Of a DNA stretch of 64,000 nt, positions 11,774 through 26,139 are shown piece after piece. The notes under the pieces are model-generated. The model was not told where the DNA came from. It made no database searches and saw nothing but the letters and a program-made list of their open reading frames with translations. The stretch is from Trachelipus rathkii. Its lineage: Eukaryota; Arthropoda; Malacostraca; Isopoda; Trachelipodidae. A program made the translations under genes and the position numbers. The DNA lies in the NCBI GenBank assembly GCA_015478945.1, contig JABUQX010022859.1:1-64000 (forward strand), in the 5' to 3' direction. How positions within the stretch are numbered: the first letter of the stretch is position 1; the number at the start of each line of letters is the position of its first letter.

Positions 11774-12376
11774 TATATGATATATATATATATAATAATA
11801 TATTAGCAACATCGATTCATCCAGGTTAGAGCTAGGTTTAGGGCAACGTCAATCCGTACAGGCCGCCGCATGCATTAGGTTAGGCTTAAGTTTTGGGGTT
11901 CGTTAAAAAAACTCGAGATATGATAAGAAAAAAAATGTAAGAAAAATGGTCGACAAATTTAATATCAAAAAAACATCACAGGTGCCCAAATTGGAGACAC
12001 ATTAAAAAATTTCATATGGTGTCAAATGATCGAACAATTTTCAAATGAAGGGAGAAGTGTCGACATATTCTTTTTAAATGTTCAAATCGTTCGCAAATTT
12101 TTTTGTAAATATGTCGACTATTTGATGCTAGTCCCCAAATTGAATCGCCAGGGATAATGATCGACAGGTTCAAATGGTCGACATTTGTTAAAAAAAATTG
12201 GTTATTTAGAGTTTCTCTAACGAATCCAACAAACTTAACCGTAACCTAAACTAACCTAACCTTCGTAAACGCCTGCGGCGGGCGTAACGTATTTTTTTTA
12301 TATGTCGGCGTCAGACCTTTTCCATGTCGACCACTTGGGCTAGTGTCTCGACTATTTGATCTGTCGACGATTTAAG
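11655..12376. mobile_element. GTCGAC-rich inverted-repeat insertion splitting LINE copy A
   Basis: The LINE RT is open across the VDDL region and continues only at about 12,540, so the segment between is inserted. Its outer ends are inverted: AAATCGTCGACACGAC near 11,663 against GTCTCGACTATTTGATCTGTCGACGATTT near 12,345-12,374 read on the other strand. The inner parts contain TTAGGTTAGGCTTAAGTTTT (near 11,875) and its approximate reverse complement near 12,225-12,265. The motif GTCGAC followed by ATTTG or similar recurs at least six times. TA-rich microsatellites lie at 11,700-11,803 and just outside at 12,380-12,520. No transposase is seen. Confidence 0.6.
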
Positions 12377-12520
12377 ACATATATATTATATATATGATAT
12401 ATATATACTATATATATATTAAATATATTATATATATATATATAAATAGTATATTATATATATATATATATTATATATATATATTATATATTATATATAT
12501 ATATATATATATACTATATA
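12377..12520. repeat. (TA)n tract
   Basis: Imperfect TA dinucleotide run between the GTCGAC-rich insertion and the resumed LINE. Confidence 0.9.
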
Positions 12521-12539
12521 TCAATTCTCTTTTCTGCTT

Positions 12540-13345
12540 TGGTGAATCTGAAAAGAGTTGAGAAGATTGGTAGAACGGCGGTTTGGCAGGGTATGTAAAA
12601 GGAGGGGTTTGAAAGTAAATGTAGATAAGAATAAGGTAAGGTTTTGGTAGTGAAAGATGAGAGTCCGTGGTCGGAAGTAATGTTGGATGGTGAGCGACTG
12701 GAACAAGTATCTGAGTTATTTAGGATACATGTTGGATGAAAAGGGAACTAGTGATGCAGAGTATATAGTTGGAAAGTTGTGAATGTTAGGAAGGTGTCTG
12801 GTGCGATTAAATTCTTGGTGGATGTAAAAGGACTAAGTCTTGAGTGCGTTAGGGTTTGGCATGAGGGTATATTGTTACCGGTGCCAATGCATAGAAGTGA
12901 AACGATGATATGGAATAAGAGGTATAGATCTAAGGTTCAATGTATTCAGGTGGAAAATCTTAGGGGCGTTTTATGTGTGAGAAGAATTGATTAAATGAGA
13001 CATGAGCGATTTAGAGAGTTGTGTGGTGTGAAGAAAGTCGTAAAACCGTAAATGGTAGAATAAAAGAATACACTGAGATGGTTTGGTCATATGGAAAAGA
13101 TGGAAGATAGTCGGTTGGTTAAGAGTATTTATAGTTGTGAGTGGGCTGGAAATAGACCTGTTGGGAGACCGAAGAAAAAGTGGATAGAGCCAGTAAAGGA
13201 GGATAAGAATGCGACTTTGTCAGAGGGAAGAAGAAAGGCGCATATCAGGAATTAATGGCTGTGTTTTGTGATGGAGTATGGTTGTGGGCCGCATGGTCCA
13301 AGGTATTATCCCTACATTGACGCGATACCACAGTGAGAGTCCGTC
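12540..13345 (+). pseudogene. RTE-like LINE copy A, C-terminal part and 3' end
   Basis: This continues copy A. Nucleotide and protein similarity to copy B (31,534-32,458) is obvious: GTAAAAGGAGGGGTTTGAAA, the VMLDGERLEQVSE block, GTSDAE, YGSET-like SETMIW, YRSKVQCIQVENLRGVL, VRRID, a degraded RWFGHVERM block and RPKKKW. The end resembles the copy B 3' end (CATGGTCCAAGGTATTATCCCTACA, then CACAGTGAG). Frameshifts are frequent. Confidence 0.8.
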
Positions 13346-16300
13346 GCAGTCTCGCGAAGCCCTACAAAGTTCGCGAACAAAATATAAACCTAATGCGATT
13401 CAAGGAAACTTTAATAAGAAATAAAATGAAGCCTAACGTAACATAAAAAAAAGAGAAAAGTTTATCAAATCGTTTGACGATTTATTTTATGAAGTTGCTA
13501 AAAATGCATTGGAAATAAAAAAAAATGAAGAAGATAAACAACTTTTAATAAAATAAAGAGAACGAGGCTCCCAAATTGCATGATTAGAGTAGACAGATTT
13601 CTGGCTGACAAGGAACGCAGAAAGTAGAAACTATAAAAGAGAAATTAAACTAATTTGTAAGTACTTTTTATTTTATTACATAGATCTGTTATAAATTAAA
13701 TTAGGACTTAGATTTAAGTCTATATGATGCCGCATACAGAAAAGTTTGTGTGTTGACAATTACTGATATTTTAATGCAAACAGTTAGTTTGAGGAAGTAT
13801 TGCCTTTGAACTTCCAAGGATTACTTACTGATAATATTATATCAATATTTTTGTATGTTAGCTCTGTATTGTGAATTTTCCCATCATTGCATTTGTATTT
13901 GACTATTCTTAGGTTTGCTTTAATAGATTGTATATGTATTTAAGAATTAGGGTTAATCATTTTAATTTTGATGTTCTTATATACGAGGAATGTTTTGTCG
14001 GGTTTATGTCGGTTCTTCTTTTTTAGAGAGTATTATATATATATGGTGATTGATATATGTTATTGTTATAGTTTTATATGTTATTACATAGCATTTGTTT
14101 TAAATTAAGACTATATTATTTTATATTTATATATATATTTTATATATATTTAATATTAATAATATTAATATTATTATTATATATATATTATTATATATAT
14201 ATTATATTATATATTGGTAGGTTTACTTTGTGATATTATAGGTTAATCTTGAGTTAGTTGTTTATTTTATAATTTATTGCTTTTTATATAGATGGATTAT
14301 ATTTAGTTTAGTAAGTGTCTTCTATATCAATTTTATTAGTCTGCCTCCCCCTGGCTTTGGAAGCTGTGCGATCGCCCATTGTTCACTGTTGCAAAAGTTG
14401 CAGATTCAGTCTTTTTGTTGTTGATCTTTTTCATTAAGCTTACTTTTGTAGATATGGATAAAATAATATTTAACGCAGGCCTTTGTAAGAATATATTGGT
14501 GAATGAGAGTAAATTTCTTCTTCCGTATAACCTTGGAGATTTTTTATTTCTGCAGCATCTTAAATATAGATGGTACATTTTTAGGTTTGAAAGGTTTGAA
14601 TTCATTAGTGAATTATATATTCCAAAATTGGTTAAACATAGTGTTGCAGGTAAAAAGAAACTTCGAAGTTTGGCAATTGCATTTTTGTGATGTGGAAGTC
14701 GCAGTGAAGTGAACTTGCTTGAAGTCGATTCGAGTCACTTCACAGATTGTCCGTATTATGAGTATATTTTGTCTATGCTCAAAATTTTTTTCTGATTCCT
14801 GAATCTCTACTATCTTGAATTAGTTTACTTCGTAACTTTCCGACTTTGTGTCTTGAAAATACCGTTGACTTCCGTACTCCGATTGTTCCACCCTCTGGCT
14901 AAATATTACCCGGGTGTTTTGACCGATCCGACTTCTCGTACTTCCGACTTCACCCCTTTCAATAATTATCCTTGGGACATTGGTTGTTTCCCGTGACTTG
15001 TGTTTGTTTCTCGACTTCCACTATACCCTGCTGAGTGATCGGGTCTTCATCTTCATACAAGCTATTAACCTTACTGTTTATCTAACGTTTGACTTTCAAG
15101 ACCCCGGGCCTTTTTTAATACCCTTGCCAATGCTCTCCTACCAATTCCTCTCAATACTCTCTCAGATTCGCCACATTTCATTGTTATATCTTCAAATCAT
15201 TTTTTCGCGTCTGGACTAATTGGTAGGTTGTCATCTCTCTGCGTTTCTCATTTCTCCATCATTCTATACTACCATGTTCTGCCATCACTCTGCACCTGCG
15301 AATTTTCCTTTGCATACCGCCGATCCTATAGACAAGAGGATTATTTATTATTGGTTTATGTTTTGGTGTGGTTATTATTATGATTATTATATTATTATTA
15401 TATATTATATATTTATCTTATTATATTTATTTTTATTATATTTATTTATATATATATTATTATTTATACTTATATTTATATACTATTATTATATATATAT
15501 TATTATATAATTATTTATATATATATTAATATATAATATATATTATTTTCTTGGATTTATAGTGTATTATATAGAGTTGTTGTATATGTGAGTAAGGAGT
15601 ATATATTATATCATGAGTGGGTTTTTTTTGTTGGTTATATAGTATTATTATTATAGGATTTGTATAGCGTGTGTATTATGTTAGGATATATATCGTGTGG
15701 TTAGTTTATTAGAGTATTTTATATTTTTATTTTTTATACTATTACTTATTACTATTTATATTTATTATATATGATTATTTATATTATATATATATTCTTT
15801 ATATTATATTTATTATATTATTTGTTTTATAATCAACATCGCATGTGATAACAGGAAAAATATTAAATGCATTACGGTATTATTTGTCGTTATAATTAAT
15901 TTCATAATGGTATGTTTTACAATAGTGTCCTAATTTTTCATTTTTTCTTCATTAAAAAAACTTGTAGGGGTTCATTATTGGCAATTTATATATATATTAT
16001 ATTATATATATTTATATTATATTATATTATTTGAGTTTCTAGATTATATTTTATTTCTAGGTACAGAATCATTGTTTTATCATGATCATGCATTCCAATT
16101 GATAAATAAAATGATGTCTTTAAATATATTCCACATTTTTAGTATTGGTTATTTATTATATTATTTTATATGTTATGTGGGTTGATTATAGGTATTTAGT
16201 ATATTTACTATTCCGTGGTTGTGTACTTGTTTTCTGTGCTTATAAAGGTTCGTTTTATTTTTGGAGTGATTAATGCGTGGTGAGCAGGATCTTGTGGAAC

Positions 16301-17099
16301 TTTAATTTTTTTTTCATCATCTATAGATCATTTCTTCACATACAAGCATTTGTAAACATTCTTGAACCTGCCTAAACTCAAAGTTTAATTAAGCAATTAT
16401 GTTGAACATACAGACAAATAATAATATAATATTAATAATAATATAATAAATTAATAATATTATATATAATATATAATTATACATAATTAATAATTTATAT
16501 AATAATATTTATAATAATAATAATATATATATATATAATATAACGGTATATAATCTGCCGAAACCTCCACCGCCTTTTTTCAATCCTACTTTTTCCATGG
16601 TTTTATATGAAGCCAAACCTTGAAAAAGCCAAAGGACTACTATTTCAGAAGTGTTTATTGATATAATGTTTTGAAAATAAATTTACAACAGGAAGTAGAA
16701 GACATTTATTTTACATATGAGTTCCCTTTGACGCTGTTTCGTCGAATGTTATTATGAGATATTTCTCAGGTAGGTTATATAGTTTACGTATTATGTATCA
16801 GGCTTAAAACACTTCATTTTCTTTTACATTATACAGCTTTCCTGCTGAAGATGATCTTCTATGTGACGAGACGAAACATAGGTTCGGGTCATCCTGTATA
16901 TATTTTTACTTTGTTTTTTTTGTCTTCATTTTCTGGTTTATTTGAATTATTTAATTAATTATTTTTATTTAGAATAACTATGGTAGGCATTAGGATATGA
17001 GAATTATGATATTGGTAGAACCTTTGGAATTTGTGAGACGGAGAACTTATTATTTAATAATAATTATTTTATATTTTTTTTTTTATTTTTTTTTTGAGT
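13346..17099. other. AT-rich intergenic region without recognised genes
   Basis: The stretch mixes TA/TTA-rich microsatellites (14,035-14,215, 15,360-15,540, 15,720-15,830, 15,985-16,035, 16,415-16,545) with ordinary AT-rich sequence. Short frames at 14,379-14,712 and 14,980-15,510 resemble no family I know, and the second ends in microsatellite. A hairpin CTATGT...ACATAG occurs at about 16,857-16,882. Confidence 0.55.
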
Positions 17100-20000
17100 G
17101 GACATACAGGGACCTCCACATGTCATCATCACAGAATGCGGCTAGACCGAGTTAGCGGCAAACTAACTACAGGGGAAACCCCTAACCGAAACGAAAGAGG
17201 AACAAGGCTGAGTATGGTTTTGATCTTTTATTAAAACGATCTCAGTTCTCAAAAGAAGGCTTAAAAATATAGATCCTTACGGACACAATGATGATTGATT
17301 CGGATAAGATTGTTGCTGTAAGGCGAATGCTGGAACGAGGTTATATAGCACGTCAGGCATTAATGAACTTCTTCGAAGTGGTCGTAGATGGTCTAACGCA
17401 TATTCCACAAGAGATTGAACGCAGTTGAGAAGGAAACTGGAATGAGCATAATGGGTTCCGGTCCTGGTGGTGAACCGTTCCTCCGATGTCATAACTGAAT
17501 CTTTTCCAGTGTGAGATTTTGTTATTGACCAGATTGACGCAATCGAAGCCAGTGACCAGCCTCCTAGGATGTGTCGACTTTTCTCTACAGAATGAAGACC
17601 CACCGGCCCTATTATGTGTATTTGGGTTGATTCATTCGTAAGTTTGGGCGCACACGTAGCATCCTCCGCGCCTAATCATGACTGCCGCCAGAGAGGAAGC
17701 CCGCGACGACAAAGATGATGAGAAAGTGCTGTTAGCATGGAAATTTGCTTCAGGGCGCACAGCTGGAGGAAGGTAACGGGCACGTCGTCGATAACCGTTA
17801 TTCTGTGTGCTTATGCCTGTCTCCGTTGTGGTTCCTCCCCATCGGCCCGTTTCGTGTGGGTCGCGAGGTACACCCTTGACTTATGGTTGAGGACTCCATA
17901 CAGGAAACTTCATATGTTGTGGTTTGCTTTTTTGCGGCTGGTAACAAGCAGACAGGGACTGTTTTGTTATATGGCAACAGACCATATCGGGGTTACTGGG
18001 TATGATTACCGGTCAAGCAATCGACACTGGAGAAGCGCTCACGAGAATCCGAAAAGTATGGTATATATACTTCCACGTGGCGAAGGTCTGATCCTGTTCA
18101 CCGCCATGGACATAGCTTTTAGTTTCAGGCTGAAAAAAAACAGACATAATTAGGTGGCGAATGGTCATGTGGATCATGTGTCCGGAAACATCAGCTGAAG
18201 CTCCCATCCCCTTCCCTCGTTCTTTGACCATGACGGTGTTAAATCCGCTTATGAGTTGTCTGTTTTTTTTGTTCGTGCTTATGTTTTTATTCTTGTTCTT
18301 CGCGTGAGAGACAAAGGATCCCTCAACAGCACTTTGGGTGTCGCCTTTCCGATTCTTATTGTTGTTTCTGGCAAAGTACTGGATTCTGCACTGCATGAGC
18401 GCAGGACGTCGGAGGACCCACTGTGGAAGTAGTTATTGAGGATAAACGTAAATGTGCAATGACCGTCATCGTTGGAGGAAGGTGAGGAAAGTCAAGATAT
18501 GAGTGAAGTAACACAACTGCTCCATGCAAATTGGCCAAATAAGTTTGGGTTGTGACGGACACGTACTCTATATTAATAGGTGTTCTTTAAACGTTGTCCG
18601 AATGATGTAGGCCTGAAAGACGAATGAACAGCGAGCACATGAGCCGGCTCCCTCCGCAGGGATAAAGGCACCACCCACCCCGGGCTCCACCTCCAGGCTT
18701 TCCGTCGGAGAGGAAAGCCGTGTATGCCCCGTGGCAATTTCTCAGCCCTCAGGTCTGAATTGGGTGAGTCATAGAAGGCGGAGGTAGGACTTAGGGATAG
18801 GATCTGGCCCACTAGTGGCAAGACATACCACTTAGGTCCTAGTTTAGCCCCTTGTTTAGCTGTTCCAGCATTGTGTATTTTAGGTGAGATGGTTTTTTCT
18901 GTCCGCACCCCAGTCTGGAGGTAAGGTTGCTTCGTAAGACGACTTCCAAAGACGGCGGCAATTAACTTTTGAGGAGAGAATATAGGAAGGTGGTTCGTAA
19001 GTGCGCTCATCGAGCAATCAGATAAATAATTTCCCCAGGGAAAATAATAAAAAACCCCGCAACCCTCGGCTTTCCTACATTGTTTTTACGATAGGTGGAG
19101 CCTATATTAACGTAGACTTTGGTGAGGTCATTTGGTTAGTGGCGACCCCTACGACGAGGACTTTTTCGGAAAAGAGCTATCTGTGCCGTTTATGTTTTTT
19201 TTTTCGACGTGTGAAATATGTATTAGCCACGCGCAGAGTCAACCATAGTGTAGGTAAACCGGCTATTCAGGCAACCTGATAGTTGTATCGGTCCATACTA
19301 ATTAAGGCTACGCAGAGATGTAGGCAGTTGTTTGGCAAGTATCGTCCAACATAGATGAGCAGCGCACTGAACAGGCGGATGGAATTCGACAACTCCTATT
19401 GTAAACCAATAGCGAAAAGCAAATACACGCCTCAGTAACTGCCTCTGCGGCAACCTCCTTCGTCCATTTCTGTACAACAACACGCTCGATGCAGCGTGGC
19501 ACCACAACGGACCCTGAAATCGATAACGGTCTCGAATCAACACTGAAGTGATATATGGGGATAGTTTCCTACCCTTATAGTCCAAAGAGTTGGATGGCTC
19601 CGAAAAATACCCCTCTAATCCTCACGTTGTCTATCATAACGCCTTTTTCCGAGGTCAAAGAAGACGGCCAGGGTCATTTTGGTTGGAAGCAAAAAGACTC
19701 ACGAATTGTAGTGATCCATACCGAAAGGAGAGATCCTGAGTCGAGCGATGTTGCGACGAAATTCCAATGTGTAGTTCGAGGAATATAATGCATTGGAGTT
19801 GCTTTCCACGATGGGACAAGACTGGAAGCCAACCAATCTCTCATGAAGGCTTTATTCATGTAATTGCATTGGTCAATGAATGGGCGGATGGTATTCGGAA
19901 GTAAGTTCGGATTTCTTTCTTTCCCAGTTTGGGGAATGGATTCAATATTATTTTGAGATTAAACAGAATGGAGGGTAAAGACCCTTCTTACCGCTATTTT

Positions 20001-23000
20001 CCGTTGTATGTAGTAGCCTGAGAAGGATAGGCAGTGTTGCATGATGATTGTGCATTGGTCGAAGCATCTGATAAGGAGATTGCGCAAGGCCTAGGCGCGC
20101 CATCCGCTTTTTGGCATAGTTCTTTACTCTAGGTAACTTCGGCCCTGGTGAATATAGCCTCGGTGTTTGTAGTATAGGTCTGTTCCAGGCGGAAACAGAT
20201 AAATGGTCAGGAAAGACTTCGCACTTCGCCAAGCGGACTAGAAACGAACTAAGGTTCAGATATTTTTCCTTGTTGTAGCCGCTTGTGAGCATGTTGATGC
20301 GAAATGTTGATTAACTCTCAACTCTCGCTTTTGTCTCGCCTATGCTAACTCCGGAGGCTAGAGGTTATGACTATCTATTGTATGTTGGTTTCGGGCCATA
20401 TTGTCGTGGAATACTATTATTATGGTCTGTGAATTTTCTTTCATACGGTGTTTTTCGTGGATATATTTTTTCGCTTACTCTTTTATATGGACTTTTTGAA
20501 GATACAAGGTCGTACGAATAGAATTTATAAGGTGGAAAACGCCAGACTCGACCCACTCTACTGGTCGATAATTTACGCCCGGGAACGGGCCGCGAAGCCT
20601 TAAAACAGAATCAAGTTGGAAGGTGTTGATTTTATTTTATACAGCTTTATATTACAATTGATTATGTCGAAGATTAGCCCGAACACATCCCTGGTTCCAC
20701 CAGGGGGTTGTTGATTTTCGGGTCCCATTGATGAATCGGGGTAGATTATGCTTTTCCGATTGCCGCCTGAAGGATTACTTCCTGATAGTAAGTGAAGGCA
20801 TCCGCCGCGGACGGAAACAGGCGTTAGTTGCAGGAAAGATGGAGAAGTAAGTTGGCCTGATGAAAGGAAGACTCTAGTCTCTTTTGCCCTTGTTCATATT
20901 TTTTGCGCCGCCAGATAAGGTGGTAGCTGTCTGGACTGGGGCCGAAGGATGGTATGCACGATTATAGGGTATTTGTTGGTCTATACTTCACATTGAGGGA
21001 AAGTGACGACCTTTCCCTACCCAAAACGATTCTAAAGCGAGATTGGAAACACATTACGAGATGTCAACATTTTTTACAGGAAAAGTGCCGTGTATCATAA
21101 ACGTCAATAGGTGTGGAATGTTGTCCCGTGTTTGAGTACACCCAATGAAAAATTTCTCTTGCAAAATACTCAACAACCAACCGGCATTTGGGGTTGACGT
21201 TAACAGAAATCCCCATCAGGAACAGCGGAGGGTGTATTAAGTTCACCAGAGAACCTAACATGGCGGTTTGGGAGACATCGTGAAACAAAAATCTGGACGA
21301 GGTCTTTCTGTGGTATATTTTTATCAGCTGGGCGCTCATGTTTGTTACTACCGAGCACAGCGTAAGCGGCGCGTTCAAGACTGGATACGAGCTTGCCCGT
21401 TGCAGCAGCGGTAGTAAAGAGTGATTATGGAGTTAAATGGGTACTAACTTTCGTGAAGCTATGGATCTCGCTGCCCCTAGCCTTCTTTGTTTGCTTATGT
21501 TTGTTCCTTACTGTTTTTCTCTAAGTTGGTAAATTTATTAGGGGTCTCCTGTACCTTGAAGGTTTGCCAAGTGGCTCGTTTCTATCGAAGGTTTGCTAAC
21601 TGGTTCCTGTTAAACAAACAGCAAGGTTGTCTGAATGATCGTACAAGTAATTCTTCAGCTCTTTTCGGTAATTTGTGTTGCAAATATCGCGGCAGTTTCC
21701 ATTGGATGAAACTGTGGCTTGATTATTATACGGGAAAAATTTTCAAAGGTAGTGTACTGACTCCGTGATCAATTAGTCCGATGTGTTTGGGAATGTGGCT
21801 TGTCTTCTCTCAGATGGTTAATAGGCGGAAGGTCCCCGTGAGCCGCCGGTAACGACCCACCGATCAGGAACCTCAATACCCGGTGGGAGGAAGATCACGG
21901 TTTGCTAGCAGGTGATATGTTGTGATGATCCCCCATTACGAAATGAGGGGTTTCCTGGGAACATCAGGAAGAGGGCTCGCAGAAGAGTGCGGGCAAATCA
22001 CACTCCTTACTATTTCGAACAATCCCCTCCGCCTTCAGTACGCTTACCCGCCAGTACTTCTTATGCCAAGTTTTTTCCGGGAAGGGTGGGACGCGTCTTG
22101 CCCAGGAGGCGTCACTATAGTACAAAGGTTCCTGGGGAGATTGAAGAGGATGCCAAGTATGATAGGGTGTTCGGCGGGAGTGGCAGGAGACACATCTGGT
22201 AATTGAGCAGTGTATAATGGCGTCATGCAGTTACAAATTCTCGAAGCGGTCCGCGCTGGAGGAGAGACAGAAGGCTCCTCCGTCGACGGGACCGAAGTCA
22301 AAGGGGGTGGAGGGGAAGAGGCATGGAGGGAAGAAGACCTCCTCCATCCTCCTGCAACCACCAGCAGCCAACCCATCCTCAATCACATCATTTTCGAAAG
22401 CGGTACCTTTTTTACGTCTACCCGATTAGGAAGACTTGTCGAGCTGGGTCGAGTGTGTTCTTAATCCGTATACTCTCCTCTTGGACCTGCCCCTCTGGTT
22501 GCTTGGACAACAGTGTCAGCACGTGAACCCCCTACGGAATGAAGTAGTTATGTCGAAACGATTGTTTCATCGTGGTGCATTCTCGAAAAAGTTTCTTTTA
22601 CGAATCGCTCGAATAGTGCTGAATGCGTGAACGGGCCGTAGGCGGAAGTAAGTAGTATTTATTCAACTGTGGCAGGGCTTGAACCACTTTGTGTTCCGAT
22701 GACTGGCCACTGCGGGTTGTCAGGCGGCGAGTCCCGTTTTTAGGCAGGACTAGAGACGGTCCCCATACAAATCTGGGATCCTTCTGCTTCAACGAAGTCC
22801 GCGGTCCCGATATAGCTAAGCGAGTTACGGATGTCTGTTCTCGGGAAGATCCGCCCTTGGACGGACTCCTTCGTCTAACTCTGTTAAGATTAGTGGACTT
22901 GGTATGTTTTCCCTCGGCGAAACAGAAAGCAGGGCGGTATTCGGGATGACGGTTACATTGTGTAGGTCTTCGACGTAGGACACATAGGTACCGTTATCGC

Positions 23001-24690
23001 CTTCGACCTTTCAGAAGCTGACTATCGCAAATATCAGATTATCCCCCGGAGCTCATGGACCTCTACATAGGGAGAGGAGCATTGAGAGAGGGTCGTGTGT
23101 GTCGGCGAAGTACGACGACGAGTGGGCCGGCGGACCATTTCGGTTGAGAGTTGGGAGGATTCAATTTTGGCCCGAGCCCACAGAAACACCGAAACAGGTG
23201 ATTTCGGTAATCCGGTTCACAGTTAAGGCCGACCGGACGAACGTGTAAAGCGGAACGAAGCTTCCGGTACACAAACGCTATTCGGGGGCGATGAGTTCAA
23301 CCGGAAGAGGTAACCGCAGATGGACGTTGGAATCGCTGCCTGTCGCATAAGATTAGAGGAATATTGAACGCCTTAGCTTCTTCCCTTCGCCCGGCGGGTG
23401 TAGGCCTCACTGACGGTCATTTATTTATGAATGTGCGCCACCTGGCTTCCTAGGATTCTTCTCTCAAGTGCGAAAAAGGGGCATGTTGATTCACGACGGA
23501 GGCCGTAAGTGTGGCCCCTTGCAGTTAGGTCAACATAGAGGATTCTCTGTCACAGTTCGGTGGAGAGAACTGCCACATGTTTGACATATAGTTTGGGAGA
23601 CCGACAATGATTTCTGGGGTGAGCCAATTTATGGCACTGTGAAACATCTTCTCGGGAAGGGCAACTATAAGTCCGATACCGTGTGCATGGTAAAAATTCC
23701 AAGTTTTAACTCTTTGGAATGGACGGGAAGGCTATCAGAAGAAGGTAGCAACCGGACGAGGGTTTCGTCTTGGAGGGGTCATTCCTTACGTGGAAGTGAA
23801 TCCGATAAATCGTCGGTGATAGGCACGTGGTGAGCCTGTAAACTGAGTTTTAGGTATTGTCATCGAAGCTATCGGAACACGAATCCGGTTCGCATTATAT
23901 GGTACCCTTCGACGTGTTCCGAACATCGTCAGGTTTAGAAATGACGGGAATCTTCCTCAGATGGGATAGGGAAGCAAGTACGTGCTCTGGGTACGAGAGG
24001 CCAGCACGAACCGAGGGTAACCCGTTCTCTCATTGGCGTGGCCTCTGTTGGCTCAGTAGTTTGAAGAGTAGCCTTCAAAGCATCACTAAGGATTGAGCTG
24101 GCTCACAGAAGTCAGTTGACGAGATGACGTCGAATGTTAAATAAATAAAGCGGGTAGGAATCAATACCAGGGGACCCCTGGAGGGGGTCGGAGAAAGTGA
24201 TCGTCGGCGTCGGGTTTATACTGGCGTTTAGGAATGGAACCGCTGACGCAGGGGCTCTTGGAATTGCTAACGTAAAAGGAAAAAAAACGGACGAGACAAG
24301 GGTATCCTCTGAGAGGCCCACAAATAGCCTCACCTGTCTACGAACGGGGCAAGTCCCTGAAACAGGACCGGAAACGAGGGCGATAGGGGTGGGTGGTGGA
24401 TACTCAACCATTTTCACCAACAGTGGCGTCAAAGCCCCTGCTGGCCGCAGGCCTGGGAATGGCCAGGGAGGAGACGGGTTGGGGACCCGCCAGATGGTGA
24501 TTGCCGCCTTTCTGGAAAAAGGTAAACTTTTTAGGTTTTCTTCCATGAAAAATACTCCTGCAAAACATTTAGCCCTGCAATAAATAGAACACAATTCAAA
24601 TACACCACAAATGTATAGAATAGGGCAAAACATAAATCCGGCACGCGTAACTGCCAGCAAACCGCGCCCACCACAGGCCCAGAGCTACCT
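17100..24690. other. GC-balanced block with no recognisable genes
   Basis: From about 17,100 the composition shifts from very AT-rich to roughly balanced. Simple repeats vanish and the shift reverses near 24,900. Open frames on both strands are at most 182 codons, with none matching a family I recognise and none overlapping consistently. It lacks the long ORFs a bacterial contaminant would show and lacks LINE or LTR motifs. It may be error-rich repeat sequence, highly diverged transposon sequence or a misassembled block. Its right border grades into a dispersed repeat also present at 47,620-47,950. Confidence 0.45.
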
Positions 24691-25110
24691 ACCTCCCCCC
24701 TAGAAAAGAAACCCAACACCATAGGGTGGGCCATTGGGTGTGGCCTCGGAAAAGCCCCCCGGAACTCCGCGTCAAGTCCCAAAGATGGAAAATTAAAGCC
24801 GTGCACCACACGGATAATACGCGAAGCCCAAGATTATGCGCCCAAGTACAGGACAGCCTCCTCACAGGTTAGGGCAAGGTTCGGGACCCTACAATAGGGG
24901 CCGCCCGGAGAAAGGCAACAAAAACCGGTTTTTTAAACTGTACCCTCACCCAAGGTGGGAAGGGAGGGCAAGATGGGCCATGACACACACAGAGACAACA
25001 GCCCGGTAGCCACAAGGAAGCAGAGGAGATTGGGGGAGACTCTCAGAAGAGGAGATCAGGGCCTACGTAGGGTAGTACGTACAGAAACTGAGGAGAAGGG
25101 ATATAAACTG
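24690..25110 (-). repeat. Dispersed GC-rich repeat, copy 1
   Basis: Segments such as CCACACGGATAATACGC, AGATTATGCGCC, CAGGACAGCCTC, AAGGTTCGGGACCC and ACCGGTTTTT recur in the same order and orientation at 47,620-47,950. On the minus strand both copies give partly similar translations (VVHG....GVEFRE-like), so an eroded coding sequence is possible but unproved. The assigned strand follows that weak coding hint. Confidence 0.6.
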
Positions 25111-25186
25111 AGGAAGGTAAGGGGAACGGGAATAATAATGTAGAATAAGAATATTAATAAACAAAAATATTCATTAAATATAATAA

Positions 25187-25757
<571 letters not shown>

Positions 25758-25860
25758 TAGTAAATGAGAATTTTGTTTATTATACCATTAACAGTAGGAA
25801 AGAACTGCTACTACTACTAATTGAATATATAAACCATACTTACATTTTCTTATCAATTAC

Positions 25861-26001
25861 TTTATACATTCCAGGATTAGTAAACCTCGGATCATCTAAT
25901 TCATTATGTCCCCACCGTCGCCAACAACACAAGTCTACGAATATATCACGACGAAATTTTCTGTTATAGGCCACTGCTAAGCGAGCTGCTTGTGCTACTT
26001 T
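25861..26001 (-). CDS. DHTKD1: DHTKD1-like E1, exon 9 (last one visible)
   Basis: Residues 413-459 (phase 0/0, 141 bp). It contains [20 protein letters not shown] and [12 protein letters not shown], matching the FRKDVIIDLLCYRxWGHNELDEP..TNP.MYK block. WGHNE rather than NGHNE supports DHTKD1. The acceptor is TTTTGCAG and the donor GTAATT. About half of a ~920-residue protein is accounted for. The transketolase-like pyrimidine-binding and C-terminal domains are not found to the left, so the annotation is partial. Confidence 0.93.
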
Positions 26002-26139
26002 CTGCAAAAGTAAAAAAAAATAACTTATTAAGTTGAATAGATTCTTACATGATTACTTGTTACGTTACAAATACAGTCTAAAACACTCTTGATCCATCCT
26101 CTAAAATCCCCACTTCCTTTGCTTACAGTATTAACAAAT

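Noticed and set aside
16857..16882. TGACGAG..GAAAC resembling a hammerhead ribozyme core
   Set aside because: The flanking CTATGT/ACATAG hairpin pairs across the core in a way a hammerhead cannot, and the invariant C before UGA is missing.
17277..23300. Possible bacterial contaminant because of balanced GC
   Set aside because: There are no long ORFs, no operon-like spacing and no recognisable bacterial protein or RNA; contamination is not supported by what I can see.
24112..24660. Overlapping frames of 182 (minus) and 128 (plus) codons in the GC-rich block
   Set aside because: There is no recognisable domain and the overlapping frames are the random expectation in GC-balanced sequence; not reported as genes.
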